Assembly (NCBI RefSeq): GCF_000708285.2 | Contig: NZ_JAUG01000007.1 | Location: 33,932-97,931, forward strand | Direction of reading: 5' to 3' | From: Pedobacter borealis DSM 19626 | Lineage (GTDB): Bacteria > Bacteroidota > Bacteroidia > Sphingobacteriales > Sphingobacteriaceae | Length of the DNA: 64,000 nt | Shown here: positions 45,976-55,005 of the stretch, piece by piece | Layout of the letters: each line of letters begins with the position of its first letter | Position numbering within the stretch: position 1 is the stretch's first letter | Notes under the pieces: generated by a model | Told to the model about the DNA's origin: nothing | What the model saw: only the letters and a program-made list of their open reading frames with translations | Databases searched by the model: none | Made by a program: the position numbers and the translations under genes

Positions 45976-46584
45976 TTGAAGCTCTCCCCACCATACACAG
46001 AAGATGAACTGCTACATCAGATAGCTGCGGGGAATGAACAGGCTTTTCAGATCCTTTTTAAGAAGCATAGAGGCAGGTTATATCAATATATTTTGGGTAT
46101 TGTAAAATCGAAGGAAGTAGCCGAAGAGTTGGTTCTCGATGTTTTCCTGAAAATATGGATGGGGAAAGATATCGTTACTCGTATAGAGAATATAGAAGCT
46201 TTCCTCTTTCGAGTAGCTTGTAATAAATCGATAGACTTTATTCGTAAGGCTTCGAAAAGCCCGAAACTAATTGATATTCTAGGGGATAATATTCAATTTG
46301 CTGACAACCGAAACCCAGAAACGCAATTGATTCAGCTAGAATATGAGAAAATCTTAAGAGAGGCGATAGACTTGTTGCCACCCAAACGTAAAGAGGTTTA
46401 TCAAATGAGTAGGGAGCAGGGCTTATCACATTCGGAAATAGCAGAAAAATTATCAATCGCTAAAAGTACGGTAGCTAACCAGATTGTTGATGCACAAGGA
46501 TTTATAAAATCCTTCCTGCTAAAAAATCTCGATCTCGCAATAATTCTTTCTTTATTATTACAGCAGGTAAAAAGTAATAAATAA
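45976..46584 (+). CDS. ECF-type RNA polymerase sigma factor
   Basis: This 202-aa sigma-70 group IV factor has region 2 near residues 20-90 (FQILFKKHRGRLYQYILGIV and FLFRVACNKSIDFIRK) and region 4 near 130-180 (LPPKRKEVYQMSREQGLSHS then EIAEKLSIAKSTV). I accept the TTG start at 45976 because no in-frame ATG precedes region 2. It is followed by fecR and a SusC gene with an STN domain, the layout of trans-envelope signalling in this phylum. It should drive the susCD operon when released by FecR. Confidence 0.93.
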   Translation: MKLSPPYTEDELLHQIAAGNEQAFQILFKKHRGRLYQYILGIVKSKEVAEELVLDVFLKIWMGKDIVTRIENIEAFLFRVACNKSIDFIRKASKSPKLIDILGDNIQFADNRNPETQLIQLEYEKILREAIDLLPPKRKEVYQMSREQGLSHSEIAEKLSIAKSTVANQIVDAQGFIKSFLLKNLDLAIILSLLLQQVKSNK

Positions 46585-46725
46585 AGCCCATATACCTCCT
46601 AAATTCCTAGAAATAATAAATAGTTAATAAATAATTAACTTGGGTAGTAGTATCCATGTTTTTTTTCGTCATTGTAATATAATTGATCTTATAGGAATCT
46701 ATTTAATAAAATAAATTTAACGACT

Positions 46726-47898
46726 ATGAATGCTCAGCTTCAAATATTGGTTGAAAAATATATCAACAATACCTGTTCTAAAAAAGAATTGGAAACTTTC
46801 TTTTTATTGGTAAGGGAATCAGTTGACGATGAACAATTGGAAGAGGTGTTATGGGTAGTTTGGGAAAAAACAAAAGGACAAAATAGTGATGTTAATATTA
46901 ACTGGGATTACAAAATGTCACTTTTAATGGAAGAATTGGAAGAAAAAGTACCAGTTGTGTCTAGTACAACAAGTTGGCTTAGTTGGCAAAAAATTGCAGT
47001 GGCTGCATCAATTATTCTTGTATTAGGGATTGGATTTTGGACCTTCAATCGTGAAGGCAATTATAAGGCAGTAGAAATAGCACAGGATATATCGGCCCCT
47101 CAATCAAATCGTGCTATGATTAAACTAAATAATGGCCAACAAGTTTACTTAGATAAAGTCGCCGCTGGAACACTAGTTGCGCAAGGCAATGCAAATGTAA
47201 TAAAGACTGTTGATGGAAAAATTGTTTACCAGACAAATGCTGATGCAGGTACAAAAATGGTTTATAATACCCTCATTAATCCAAAGGGTAGTCAGGTAAT
47301 TGATATTACATTATCGGATGGAACTAAGGTTTGGTTAAATGCAGGTTCGACTTTATATTACCCAGTTGCTTTTATGGGTAAAGACAGAAAAGTAACCATT
47401 AACGGCGAGGGCTATTTTGAAGTGGCACATCGCACCGATATGCCATTTAAAGTAAGCAAAGCTGATATGGAAGTAACCGTTCTGGGAACCCATTTTAATG
47501 TAAAGGCATATGACAATGAAACTGATATTAAAGTAACACTTCTTGAAGGTTCTGTAAAAACAACAAAGCAGAACGGCCAATCTGCTAAGTTAAAACCAGG
47601 AGAGCAAGCCCGTATAACCAATAAAATTGAAGTACAAAAAGATGTTGATCTTAACGAGGTAATGGCTTGGAAAAAAGGTGTGTTCCAGTTTAAGGATGCA
47701 AATATTGAAGAGATTATGCGCCAAGTGAGTAGGTGGTACGATGTGGAGATTGCGTATGAAGGAGATGTATCCGATTTGAATTTTGCTGGCTCTGTATCAA
47801 GACAAGCTAATTTATCCGAGTTATTGAAACGTTTGGAAGCAACGGAAATGGTGAAATTTTCTATTAAATCAAAAAAACTATATGTAAAACCACAGTAA
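46726..47898 (+). CDS. FecR-family anti-sigma factor
   Basis: This 390-aa inner-membrane protein has a cytoplasmic N terminus (1-88) that binds the sigma factor and one membrane helix (about 89-106, KIAVAASIILVLGIGFW). The periplasmic FecR domain includes NPKGSQVIDITLSDGTKVWL and VTINGEGYFEVAH. A C-terminal DUF4974-type domain ends the protein (VFQFKDANIEEIMRQVSRWY). It is the partner of the preceding ECF factor and should contact the STN domain of the next gene product. Confidence 0.94.
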   Translation: MNAQLQILVEKYINNTCSKKELETFFLLVRESVDDEQLEEVLWVVWEKTKGQNSDVNINWDYKMSLLMEELEEKVPVVSSTTSWLSWQKIAVAASIILVLGIGFWTFNREGNYKAVEIAQDISAPQSNRAMIKLNNGQQVYLDKVAAGTLVAQGNANVIKTVDGKIVYQTNADAGTKMVYNTLINPKGSQVIDITLSDGTKVWLNAGSTLYYPVAFMGKDRKVTINGEGYFEVAHRTDMPFKVSKADMEVTVLGTHFNVKAYDNETDIKVTLLEGSVKTTKQNGQSAKLKPGEQARITNKIEVQKDVDLNEVMAWKKGVFQFKDANIEEIMRQVSRWYDVEIAYEGDVSDLNFAGSVSRQANLSELLKRLEATEMVKFSIKSKKLYVKPQ

Positions 47899-48029
47899 AA
47901 AAGAGAATTGCGTATTCAAGAAAAAACCAGTAGTGCAGCAACACTACCGGCTATAAGCTTGGATTAACTCAATAATTAAAATCCAGGAAGGAGTCTAATG
48001 TATAACCTAAACCAAAGCAAAACGAAGTT

Positions 48030-51000
48030 ATGATTAAAAAACGATTCTGCAAAAACAGATGCGTAACCATTAAAGCGTTTCGAATTATGAAACTAATTAC
48101 AATTTTTATGCTCTCTGGCTTTCTGTTGGCAAGTGCCAAAGGGAGAAGCCAAAATGTTACACTGTCTTTAAAGAATGCTACAATTGAAAAGGCATTCACC
48201 GAAATTCAACGACAAACAGGCTATGAATTTCTGTATAGTCCAAAGCTTATCAAAGAAGCTAAACCAGTTGACATCAATGTAAAAAACATCGGTATTGTTG
48301 AGGCACTCCGATTATGCTTTAAAAATCAACCATTCGGTTTTACCGTTATCGATAAAACGGTGGTCATTAAACCCAGGAAAGTTGAAATGGGAAAGGAAGG
48401 ACAAGCGTCTCCTAAAAAAGCTGCCCCAATTATTATTACGGGTAAAACTTTAGATGAGAACGGCAAACCATTGGCCGGAGCAACAATTAAAATAAAAGGT
48501 ACAAATTTTGTTACCGTTTCTGACCAGTTGGGCAACTTTACTTTACCCATACCCGATAACACATCAAATATTTTGGTGTTTTCTTATATCGGGTTCCAGG
48601 TGCAAGAGTATGTTGCAAAAGCTTCCGAAACCATTGCCATAGTAATGGTGCGTAAAATGTCGCCAATGAATGAAGTCGTGGTAGTTGGTTACGGAACACA
48701 AAAGAAAAAAGATATTTTAGGTTCTGTTTCTACCATAACAAGTAAAGATATTGCAAGCTCGCCTACTACAACTAGCATGTTCGAAATTTTAAACGGACGA
48801 CTTGCCGGCTTAAATGTGATAAACAAAAGTGGGCAGCCAGGTAAGTACCAATATGATTTAATTACAAGGGGAAACTCTAATGGATTAAATCCGCCTACTC
48901 TGAGTGCGGGTCAGGGTGGTGCGCCTACTAGCCCTTTTAATAATACTCTTCTCAATAACCTTAATTTTGGCAATAGTATGCCTTATATTCTTATTGACGG
49001 TATTGAGGGCGATATGAATTTATTAAACCCACAAGATATTGAGTCTGTTACCTTGCTCAAAGATGCATCTGCAGCTATCTATGGTGTTCGTGCGGCCAAT
49101 GGGGTACTCTTGGTAACCACTAAAAAAGGAATTAAAGGTAAAGTGATTATAGATTATCAGTACTTTGCGGGGTTACAGGGCATTCAACGCAGGCCTACCT
49201 TTTTACCTTCATGGCAACAAGCTGTGTTAATTAACGAGGTAATAGACAATGAGGGCATTATTAATGGTGCTGGTAGTGGTGGTGGTGGTTCAATTATTGG
49301 TGGCGGTATTAATGGTGGCAGCGTTGGCCCTTTAAGACCTCTTCATAAATTTACCGACGAAGAAATTCAGAAATACAAAGATGGTACCGACCCCAATTAT
49401 CCTAATACAGACTGGATGGGCTTGGTATACCAAAAACCGGGTTTGCAGCAGCAGCATACGCTAAACTTTTCTGGTGGGGATGATAATACCTTGTATCGTA
49501 TGTCTTTCGAATATTTGAATCAAAATGGTAACATAGAAGGCATAAATAGCAAACGTTATGGTGCTCGTATTAATTTAAAGAGTACCCCTTTTAAAACGCT
49601 GAAGATAGAAACAGGGCTAAACTTTAGTCATGCACCTGCACAAGAACCGGGCGGAAGCTCCGGATTTTTAGGAGATATTTTGGGCGGAGCCTATACAATC
49701 TCGCCCATGGTACCCTTAAAATATCAAAATGGAGCATATAGTACAACTAGTCAAATAAACCCTATAGCATGGTTGCATGCAGGTTCTTTTTATAAAGCAA
49801 GCAGTTCTACCATGAACGGAAACCTTGGGCTTACTTGGACGCCCATAGAAGATTTGGTAATTAAACCTTCTTTTGGATTTAATTATAACATTAATAATTA
49901 CCAGGTATTTGCTGCTAGGCTTAATTCTTATTTTGATGGCCCTGCAGGTTCTCCGCTGGTTGTGAACACATGGCGCTCGCAGCTTATAAATCGCTATACA
50001 GAAAATACGAGCTCAGGCTTAGGTATTAATCCGCAAATAACGGCTTCTTATCAAAAAGTTAAAGGCGATCATTTGTTTGGTATTTTGGTGGGTGCTTCAG
50101 AAAGTTCAGGAAATAGTAACAATATTTTTGCCCAAAAAAAGAACCTTTTAAACAACAGCCTCCAATCACTCGATTTGGCTTCGGCTGATGGGCAAGTGTT
50201 AATGGGTAGTCGCTCTCAAGTTATACAGCAATCGGCATTTGGTCGTGTGTTTTATAACTACGGCGATCGTTATTATATTGAGCATACACTAAGGGGAGAT
50301 GCCAGCACTACTTTTAATAGTGATAAAAGATGGGGTATTTTTCCTTCATTTGCTGCGGGCTGGTTAATATCAAACGAATCCTTTTTTCAGCACTCAACCA
50401 GTTTGTTAAAAACCATTAATTTTTTAAAATTGAAGGCTTCTTGGAGCAGGTTGGGCAATAATTCAATAGGCAATTTTGCATACCTCACTAGGCTAGGTGT
50501 TAGTAATTATTCCTTTAATAACCAGCTGCAATCTAGTTTAGAGCCCATGCTTCCTGGTAATTCAGATATCCGATGGGAGCAAACAACGATTAAGAATATA
50601 GGTTTAGATGCCGTTATGTTCAATAACAAGCTGACCGTTACGGTAGATGCCTACAATAAAACAACGAACGATATCTTATTAACAATAGGAGGGCCTGCTA
50701 ATTATGGCTATCCAACTGCTCCAGCAGAAAATAAAGGGTCTATGTGGAACAAAGGTGTAGAAATTGCAATTTCTTATCAGGACAGGGTTGGCGAATTTGG
50801 CTGGTCGGCCAAAGGAGTTTTCAGTTACAACAAAAACAAAATTACAAATTTTATATATAAAACGCCAGCAAAAGAATTTGGCCAATTACGTCAGAACATT
50901 GAGGGGTATTCTTACGGTGCTTTATTTGGATTGCAGGCCGAGGGTATTTATCAAAACCAAGATGAAGTAAGTAAATCGGCTACATTAAACGATAAAGTAG

Positions 51001-51572
51001 GTCCTGGCGATATCAGGTACAAAGACCAAAACGGCGATGGTAAAATAACGACCGATGACATTGTGTATTTAGGAAACTCTATCCCGACCACAACATTAGG
51101 CTTGGCCTTAGGCGGAACTTGGAAAGGATTTGAACTTAACCTGTTTTTTACCGGATCAGCCGGTCGTAAAGCAAGTGTTGGCTCTGCTTTAGGGTCTATC
51201 GGCGATTATGACAATAAAGCTACCCCTGCTTTTTGGGATAGATGGACACCGAGCAACCCTACCGATAAGTTTCCTCGGGCCTGGGCTTATAATATGCAAA
51301 ACAACCCGCAACAGTATGCTTCATCATTTTGGGTAAAGGATGCTTCTTATGTTCGTTTGCAAAACATTACCCTTGGCTACAGTTTTCATCCAAAATTTTT
51401 CGGAAAAGAAGTAGTAAAGGGTGTTCGGGTATTTTATTCTGCCTCCAACCTGTTTACATACTCACCTAATTTTTGGAAATGGTTAGACCCGCAAACAACG
51501 CAGGTAGAAGCCTCGGTTCTTAATTATCCATCGCCTACAATGCATGCACTAGGCGTTAATGTTCAATTTTAA
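48030..51572 (+). CDS. SusC/RagA-family TonB-linked outer membrane protein with STN domain
   Basis: This is a 1180-aa outer-membrane transporter. After a signal region (20-40) comes an STN domain (44-115, IEKAFTEIQRQTGYEFLYSP), then a carboxypeptidase-regulatory-like domain (135-207) and the plug with MNEVVVVGYGTQKKKDILGS. The beta-barrel ends VNVQF with the terminal Phe. The STN domain signals to FecR. An unusual Gly-rich stretch near residues 412-430 (GSGGGGSIIGGGINGG) lies in a predicted loop. It is paired with the SusD gene 110 bp downstream. Confidence 0.95.
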   Translation: MIKKRFCKNRCVTIKAFRIMKLITIFMLSGFLLASAKGRSQNVTLSLKNATIEKAFTEIQRQTGYEFLYSPKLIKEAKPVDINVKNIGIVEALRLCFKNQPFGFTVIDKTVVIKPRKVEMGKEGQASPKKAAPIIITGKTLDENGKPLAGATIKIKGTNFVTVSDQLGNFTLPIPDNTSNILVFSYIGFQVQEYVAKASETIAIVMVRKMSPMNEVVVVGYGTQKKKDILGSVSTITSKDIASSPTTTSMFEILNGRLAGLNVINKSGQPGKYQYDLITRGNSNGLNPPTLSAGQGGAPTSPFNNTLLNNLNFGNSMPYILIDGIEGDMNLLNPQDIESVTLLKDASAAIYGVRAANGVLLVTTKKGIKGKVIIDYQYFAGLQGIQRRPTFLPSWQQAVLINEVIDNEGIINGAGSGGGGSIIGGGINGGSVGPLRPLHKFTDEEIQKYKDGTDPNYPNTDWMGLVYQKPGLQQQHTLNFSGGDDNTLYRMSFEYLNQNGNIEGINSKRYGARINLKSTPFKTLKIETGLNFSHAPAQEPGGSSGFLGDILGGAYTISPMVPLKYQNGAYSTTSQINPIAWLHAGSFYKASSSTMNGNLGLTWTPIEDLVIKPSFGFNYNINNYQVFAARLNSYFDGPAGSPLVVNTWRSQLINRYTENTSSGLGINPQITASYQKVKGDHLFGILVGASESSGNSNNIFAQKKNLLNNSLQSLDLASADGQVLMGSRSQVIQQSAFGRVFYNYGDRYYIEHTLRGDASTTFNSDKRWGIFPSFAAGWLISNESFFQHSTSLLKTINFLKLKASWSRLGNNSIGNFAYLTRLGVSNYSFNNQLQSSLEPMLPGNSDIRWEQTTIKNIGLDAVMFNNKLTVTVDAYNKTTNDILLTIGGPANYGYPTAPAENKGSMWNKGVEIAISYQDRVGEFGWSAKGVFSYNKNKITNFIYKTPAKEFGQLRQNIEGYSYGALFGLQAEGIYQNQDEVSKSATLNDKVGPGDIRYKDQNGDGKITTDDIVYLGNSIPTTTLGLALGGTWKGFELNLFFTGSAGRKASVGSALGSIGDYDNKATPAFWDRWTPSNPTDKFPRAWAYNMQNNPQQYASSFWVKDASYVRLQNITLGYSFHPKFFGKEVVKGVRVFYSASNLFTYSPNFWKWLDPQTTQVEASVLNYPSPTMHALGVNVQF

Positions 51573-51682
51573 TTCATATACTAAATCAGTGCTTAGCATG
51601 AAACCGTCATGATTTTCAAATTACATAGTGGATTAAACAAATCATGACAACTTCATCACAAATGAAAATAAAATTTAAATAG

Positions 51683-53401
51683 ATGAAAAAAATATATACT
51701 ATAAGCTTGCTACTGATCTTACTGGGGTCTGGTGCTTGCAAAAAATTAAGCGATGTTGCCCCTTTGGCAGAATATACAGATAAAACGGTATGGTCTACAA
51801 AAGAAGATGTAGTGGCCGCTATTAATGGCTGTTATCGTAATTGGGAGCCAAGTGGCTTTCCGCTTCTTTTTAGAGATTGTTTAACGGATAACGAAGTAAA
51901 CAAGGATTTTTTTGGAACAATGTACGAAAATTTTGCATCAGGCAATTACAATCCGGCTTCAATTACCGTATCTGATGATTTTTATAATTACGAAACCATT
52001 AATAAATGTAATTGGTTTCTGGAGAATGTTGACAGGGCAGGTGACGATATTGTTGATGCAGATTTTAAAAAGCGTACCAAGGCCGAAGCCCGCTTTTTAA
52101 GGGCTTACCGTTATTTCCTTTTATCGCAGTTTTATCGTAATGTACCGCTGGTATTACATACACAAACCATTGATGAGTCGCGTTTGCAAAAACAAGTTTC
52201 TAAAGCTGTAATTACCGAAACTATTTTAAACGAACTGGCAGCAATTGCGCCCGATTTACCTATTGAATATTTCGATTCTGCCGATAAGGGGCGCATTACC
52301 CGTGGAGCGGCCTTAGCTTTAAAAGCCCGTATCGAATTGTACAGTAAGAAATACGATGCTTGTATTGCCACCTGCAACCAGTTAATGACAGCACCGTTTA
52401 CGTATAGCCTGTATAGCAATTTCGAGAATTTGTTTCGTCCGCAGTTCGAAAACAATGCCATGAACAAAGAGGTAATTCTCGATGCGCAGTATATGTTAGA
52501 TTATAATCAAAAGAATGTATTATCCGCACTTGCTATAGCACCTGCCGGAAACAGCCAAATTGCCGTTACACAAAGCTTGGTAGATGCCTTTGAAACCTTA
52601 AATGGCCAAACCATTGGTGAAGATAATAGTTACAATCTGTTACAGCCATATCAAAACAGGGATCCACGGTTAAGTGCTACGATTATACGCCCAGGGTTGT
52701 TTTATAATGGTATTTTCTTCGATCCTATTACTCCTCCGAATGTTGGTATTATTGGAGGCCCTGTTCCTGCTGGTGGTGGAGGTCCTGTCCCTGCTGGTGG
52801 TGGAGGCCCAAGTAGCGGCTATGGTTCAATCCCTAGTAATTACAAAAAGGCTGCTTTTATGAATTCGCCCACTGGTTATAGTTTTAAAAAATACCTTGCA
52901 AATCTTAATGATTATTGGAATAGCACTTATGGTCTTAACCAGCTATCCAATACAGGTGGTAATGTAATTGTTATCCGCTATGCCGAAGTGTTACTTACTT
53001 ACGCTGAAGCAAAAATAGAAGCCGGGCAAATTGACCAATCGGTATACGATGCCATTAATAAAGTAAGAGCTCGTGTAATGATGCCGGAGGTAAATACCTC
53101 TACCCATTCTGGCCAAACAGCCATGCGAGAATTAGTACGCAGAGAAAGAAGAGTCGAACTGGCTGGCGAAGGCTTGCGCTGGTTTGATATTGTAAGATGG
53201 CAAATAGGTTCCGATGTGATAAAAGATGTGTACGATTGCCTTAATGGTACAGTAAATCGGTCAAACGGTATGCTGACTCTTATACCCAATAGTAGCACAG
53301 TACAATTTAGCAGAACTTTTACGCCCAAGTATTATGTATTTCCAATACCGGCAAAAGAACTGCAAGCCAATACAAATCTGGTACAGAATACAGAATATTA
53401 A
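51683..53401 (+). CDS. SusD/RagB-family substrate-binding lipoprotein
   Basis: This 572-aa surface lipoprotein (lipobox GSGAC, Cys19) forms the lid of the SusC channel. SusD motifs include KAEARFLRAYRYFLLSQFY and RRERRVELAGEGLRWFDIVR. Near residue 360 a Gly/Pro-rich insert is encoded by two 24-bp tandem copies (52757-52780, 52781-52804), giving two GPVPAGGG units. RagB-type members bind peptides and SusD-type bind glycans; sequence alone does not settle which this is. Confidence 0.95.
   Translation: MKKIYTISLLLILLGSGACKKLSDVAPLAEYTDKTVWSTKEDVVAAINGCYRNWEPSGFPLLFRDCLTDNEVNKDFFGTMYENFASGNYNPASITVSDDFYNYETINKCNWFLENVDRAGDDIVDADFKKRTKAEARFLRAYRYFLLSQFYRNVPLVLHTQTIDESRLQKQVSKAVITETILNELAAIAPDLPIEYFDSADKGRITRGAALALKARIELYSKKYDACIATCNQLMTAPFTYSLYSNFENLFRPQFENNAMNKEVILDAQYMLDYNQKNVLSALAIAPAGNSQIAVTQSLVDAFETLNGQTIGEDNSYNLLQPYQNRDPRLSATIIRPGLFYNGIFFDPITPPNVGIIGGPVPAGGGGPVPAGGGGPSSGYGSIPSNYKKAAFMNSPTGYSFKKYLANLNDYWNSTYGLNQLSNTGGNVIVIRYAEVLLTYAEAKIEAGQIDQSVYDAINKVRARVMMPEVNTSTHSGQTAMRELVRRERRVELAGEGLRWFDIVRWQIGSDVIKDVYDCLNGTVNRSNGMLTLIPNSSTVQFSRTFTPKYYVFPIPAKELQANTNLVQNTEY
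52757..52804 (+). repeat. 24-bp tandem repeat inside the SusD gene
   Basis: Two adjacent 24-bp units with two mismatches encode GPVPAGGG twice. A 24-bp unit keeps the frame, so copy-number change would lengthen or shorten a surface loop without breaking the gene. Confidence 0.85.
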
Positions 53402-53470
53402 TAAACAAATAGCAGGATTATGGATACAGCACTATTTAAATCAATTATTAAAAACCTAAAAAATAAAACA

Positions 53471-54745
53471 ATGAAAAAAAATAATTTTATTATCCTTCTG
53501 TTCCTAGCATTATGTTTTGGAATGGCCAGAAATCTTAAAGCGCAGGATGTTACCGAGACTCAGGCTACCGAAAATACCAAAAAGTTCAAAGAGAAATTAA
53601 AAGGGTTAGTAGCACTAGATCCTTTTAAAGTTACTCAAGAACAAGGTAAAAGTTTTGATCTTACAAAATCTACTGAAATTTATAGACAAGACGGTAGCAT
53701 CGTGATGTCTGGTCAAGTAGCAGAATATTCTGCCCAAATAAATTACATCTTAATTCCTTACGTAAATCCAGCTGATAAAAATAAGATTGTACTGATGGTG
53801 GTGCGGGATGCTACGCCAGAAGAGAAAGAGGCGCAAAGACTCTTGCGCCAAAAGGCCGGAATGTATGTAATGGATGGCATTGATCCCAATGGGCTTGATT
53901 TGAGCAAGCCAGGTACTTATGAGGCCATTAAATTTGATGCTAACCTAAATAAAGACGAGTTTATAAAAGGCCTACATCAAATGCCGATATTAAAATTTGG
54001 TGGAAGGCAAATGAACTCCGGTAGAGTAGCTTTTTTTGATGAGAAAGGAAAATTAATACCGATGTTGTTGGCTGATGGAAGCCAAAACCCAGTGTTTGCC
54101 AAATATATGGGAGATGTTAATTTTCAACATGTGGATTATTGCGATGATAATGGCTTAATTAAAGCTGCGATTTACCGTAAATCTACCCTGGAAGAGAAAA
54201 GAGGGAGGGGGCAAACGATGACGGTGATGACACCGATAGATGCATCGATAGTTGGTGGCGGTGGCAGTAGTACGAATAGTTCTGCTCAATTAAAAATAAT
54301 TGATCCGGGTAATACTAAAGGTGTTACTGCGGTTGGAAGCAAGTTGGAAGATTTTTCGGCAAAAGATATAAACGGTACAGATATAAGCTTGTCGCAATAC
54401 AAGGGCAAAAAAGTAGTGGTATTAAATTTTTGGTTTACAAAATGTGCGCCTTGTTTAGAAGAAATGCCTAAATTAAATAAACTGGTTGATGAGTATCAGG
54501 GCAAAGATGTAGAGTTTATCTCGTTTTGTAACGACGATGCGAATACCATTAATGAGTTTTTAAAAACACATGAGTTTAAATACCGCATTCTCCCAAGCTC
54601 GTTAAAACTGGCAAACAAATATAAAGTGGCTGCTTTCCCTACGAATATTGTTGTTGATAAGAACGGAAAAGTCTCATTCTATGAAGTGATGTATTCTGAA
54701 AACATCGATAGCAGTTTAAAAAAAGCTATTGACAGTGGATTGTAA
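53471..54745 (+). CDS. Thioredoxin-fold TlpA-like protein with long N-terminal domain
   Basis: This 424-aa exported protein has a signal peptide (1-24, ending NLKA before QDV). About 250 residues of unrecognised sequence follow, then a Gly/Ser linker (VGGGGSSTNSS) and a C-terminal AhpC/TSA-thioredoxin domain. The active site is CAPC (Cys325, Cys328) in FWFTKCAPCLEEMPKLN and the cis-Pro loop is in AAFPTNIV. I use the ATG at 53471, because 17 upstream residues are polar and hide the signal peptide. It follows SusD by 69 bp and ends before a stem-loop. Confidence 0.9.
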   Translation: MKKNNFIILLFLALCFGMARNLKAQDVTETQATENTKKFKEKLKGLVALDPFKVTQEQGKSFDLTKSTEIYRQDGSIVMSGQVAEYSAQINYILIPYVNPADKNKIVLMVVRDATPEEKEAQRLLRQKAGMYVMDGIDPNGLDLSKPGTYEAIKFDANLNKDEFIKGLHQMPILKFGGRQMNSGRVAFFDEKGKLIPMLLADGSQNPVFAKYMGDVNFQHVDYCDDNGLIKAAIYRKSTLEEKRGRGQTMTVMTPIDASIVGGGGSSTNSSAQLKIIDPGNTKGVTAVGSKLEDFSAKDINGTDISLSQYKGKKVVVLNFWFTKCAPCLEEMPKLNKLVDEYQGKDVEFISFCNDDANTINEFLKTHEFKYRILPSSLKLANKYKVAAFPTNIVVDKNGKVSFYEVMYSENIDSSLKKAIDSGL

Positions 54746-54773
54746 GTAATACAAAACCGCAAAATATTACGTA

Positions 54774-54806
54774 TTTACCGCCTGCAAAATAAAGGCAGGC
54801 GGTAAA
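54774..54806 (+). terminator. Stem-loop after the susCD-thioredoxin genes
   Basis: TTTACCGCCTGC and GCAGGCGGTAAA form a perfect 12-bp stem with a 9-nt loop. No T run follows, so it may be a weak terminator or an mRNA-end stabiliser. A near-palindrome CTGTGACTGCAGTTACAG lies further on at 54870-54887. I see no gene in 54746-55005. Confidence 0.6.
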
Positions 54807-55005
54807 ATATATTTCGCAACATAAGTTTCGTATAAAAGCGCACAGATTAAGCAAAAAATAAGCATAATCCTGTGACTGCAGTTACAGAACAGATATTGGT
54901 TCTATGCCCTAATACTATAAAAGTGTCGTTAAACCCTCTTTTAAAAAAAACATAAAATTTTTTGCTATAACGGCTAGACAATTAAAAAAAATAAAAATTC
55001 TAAGG

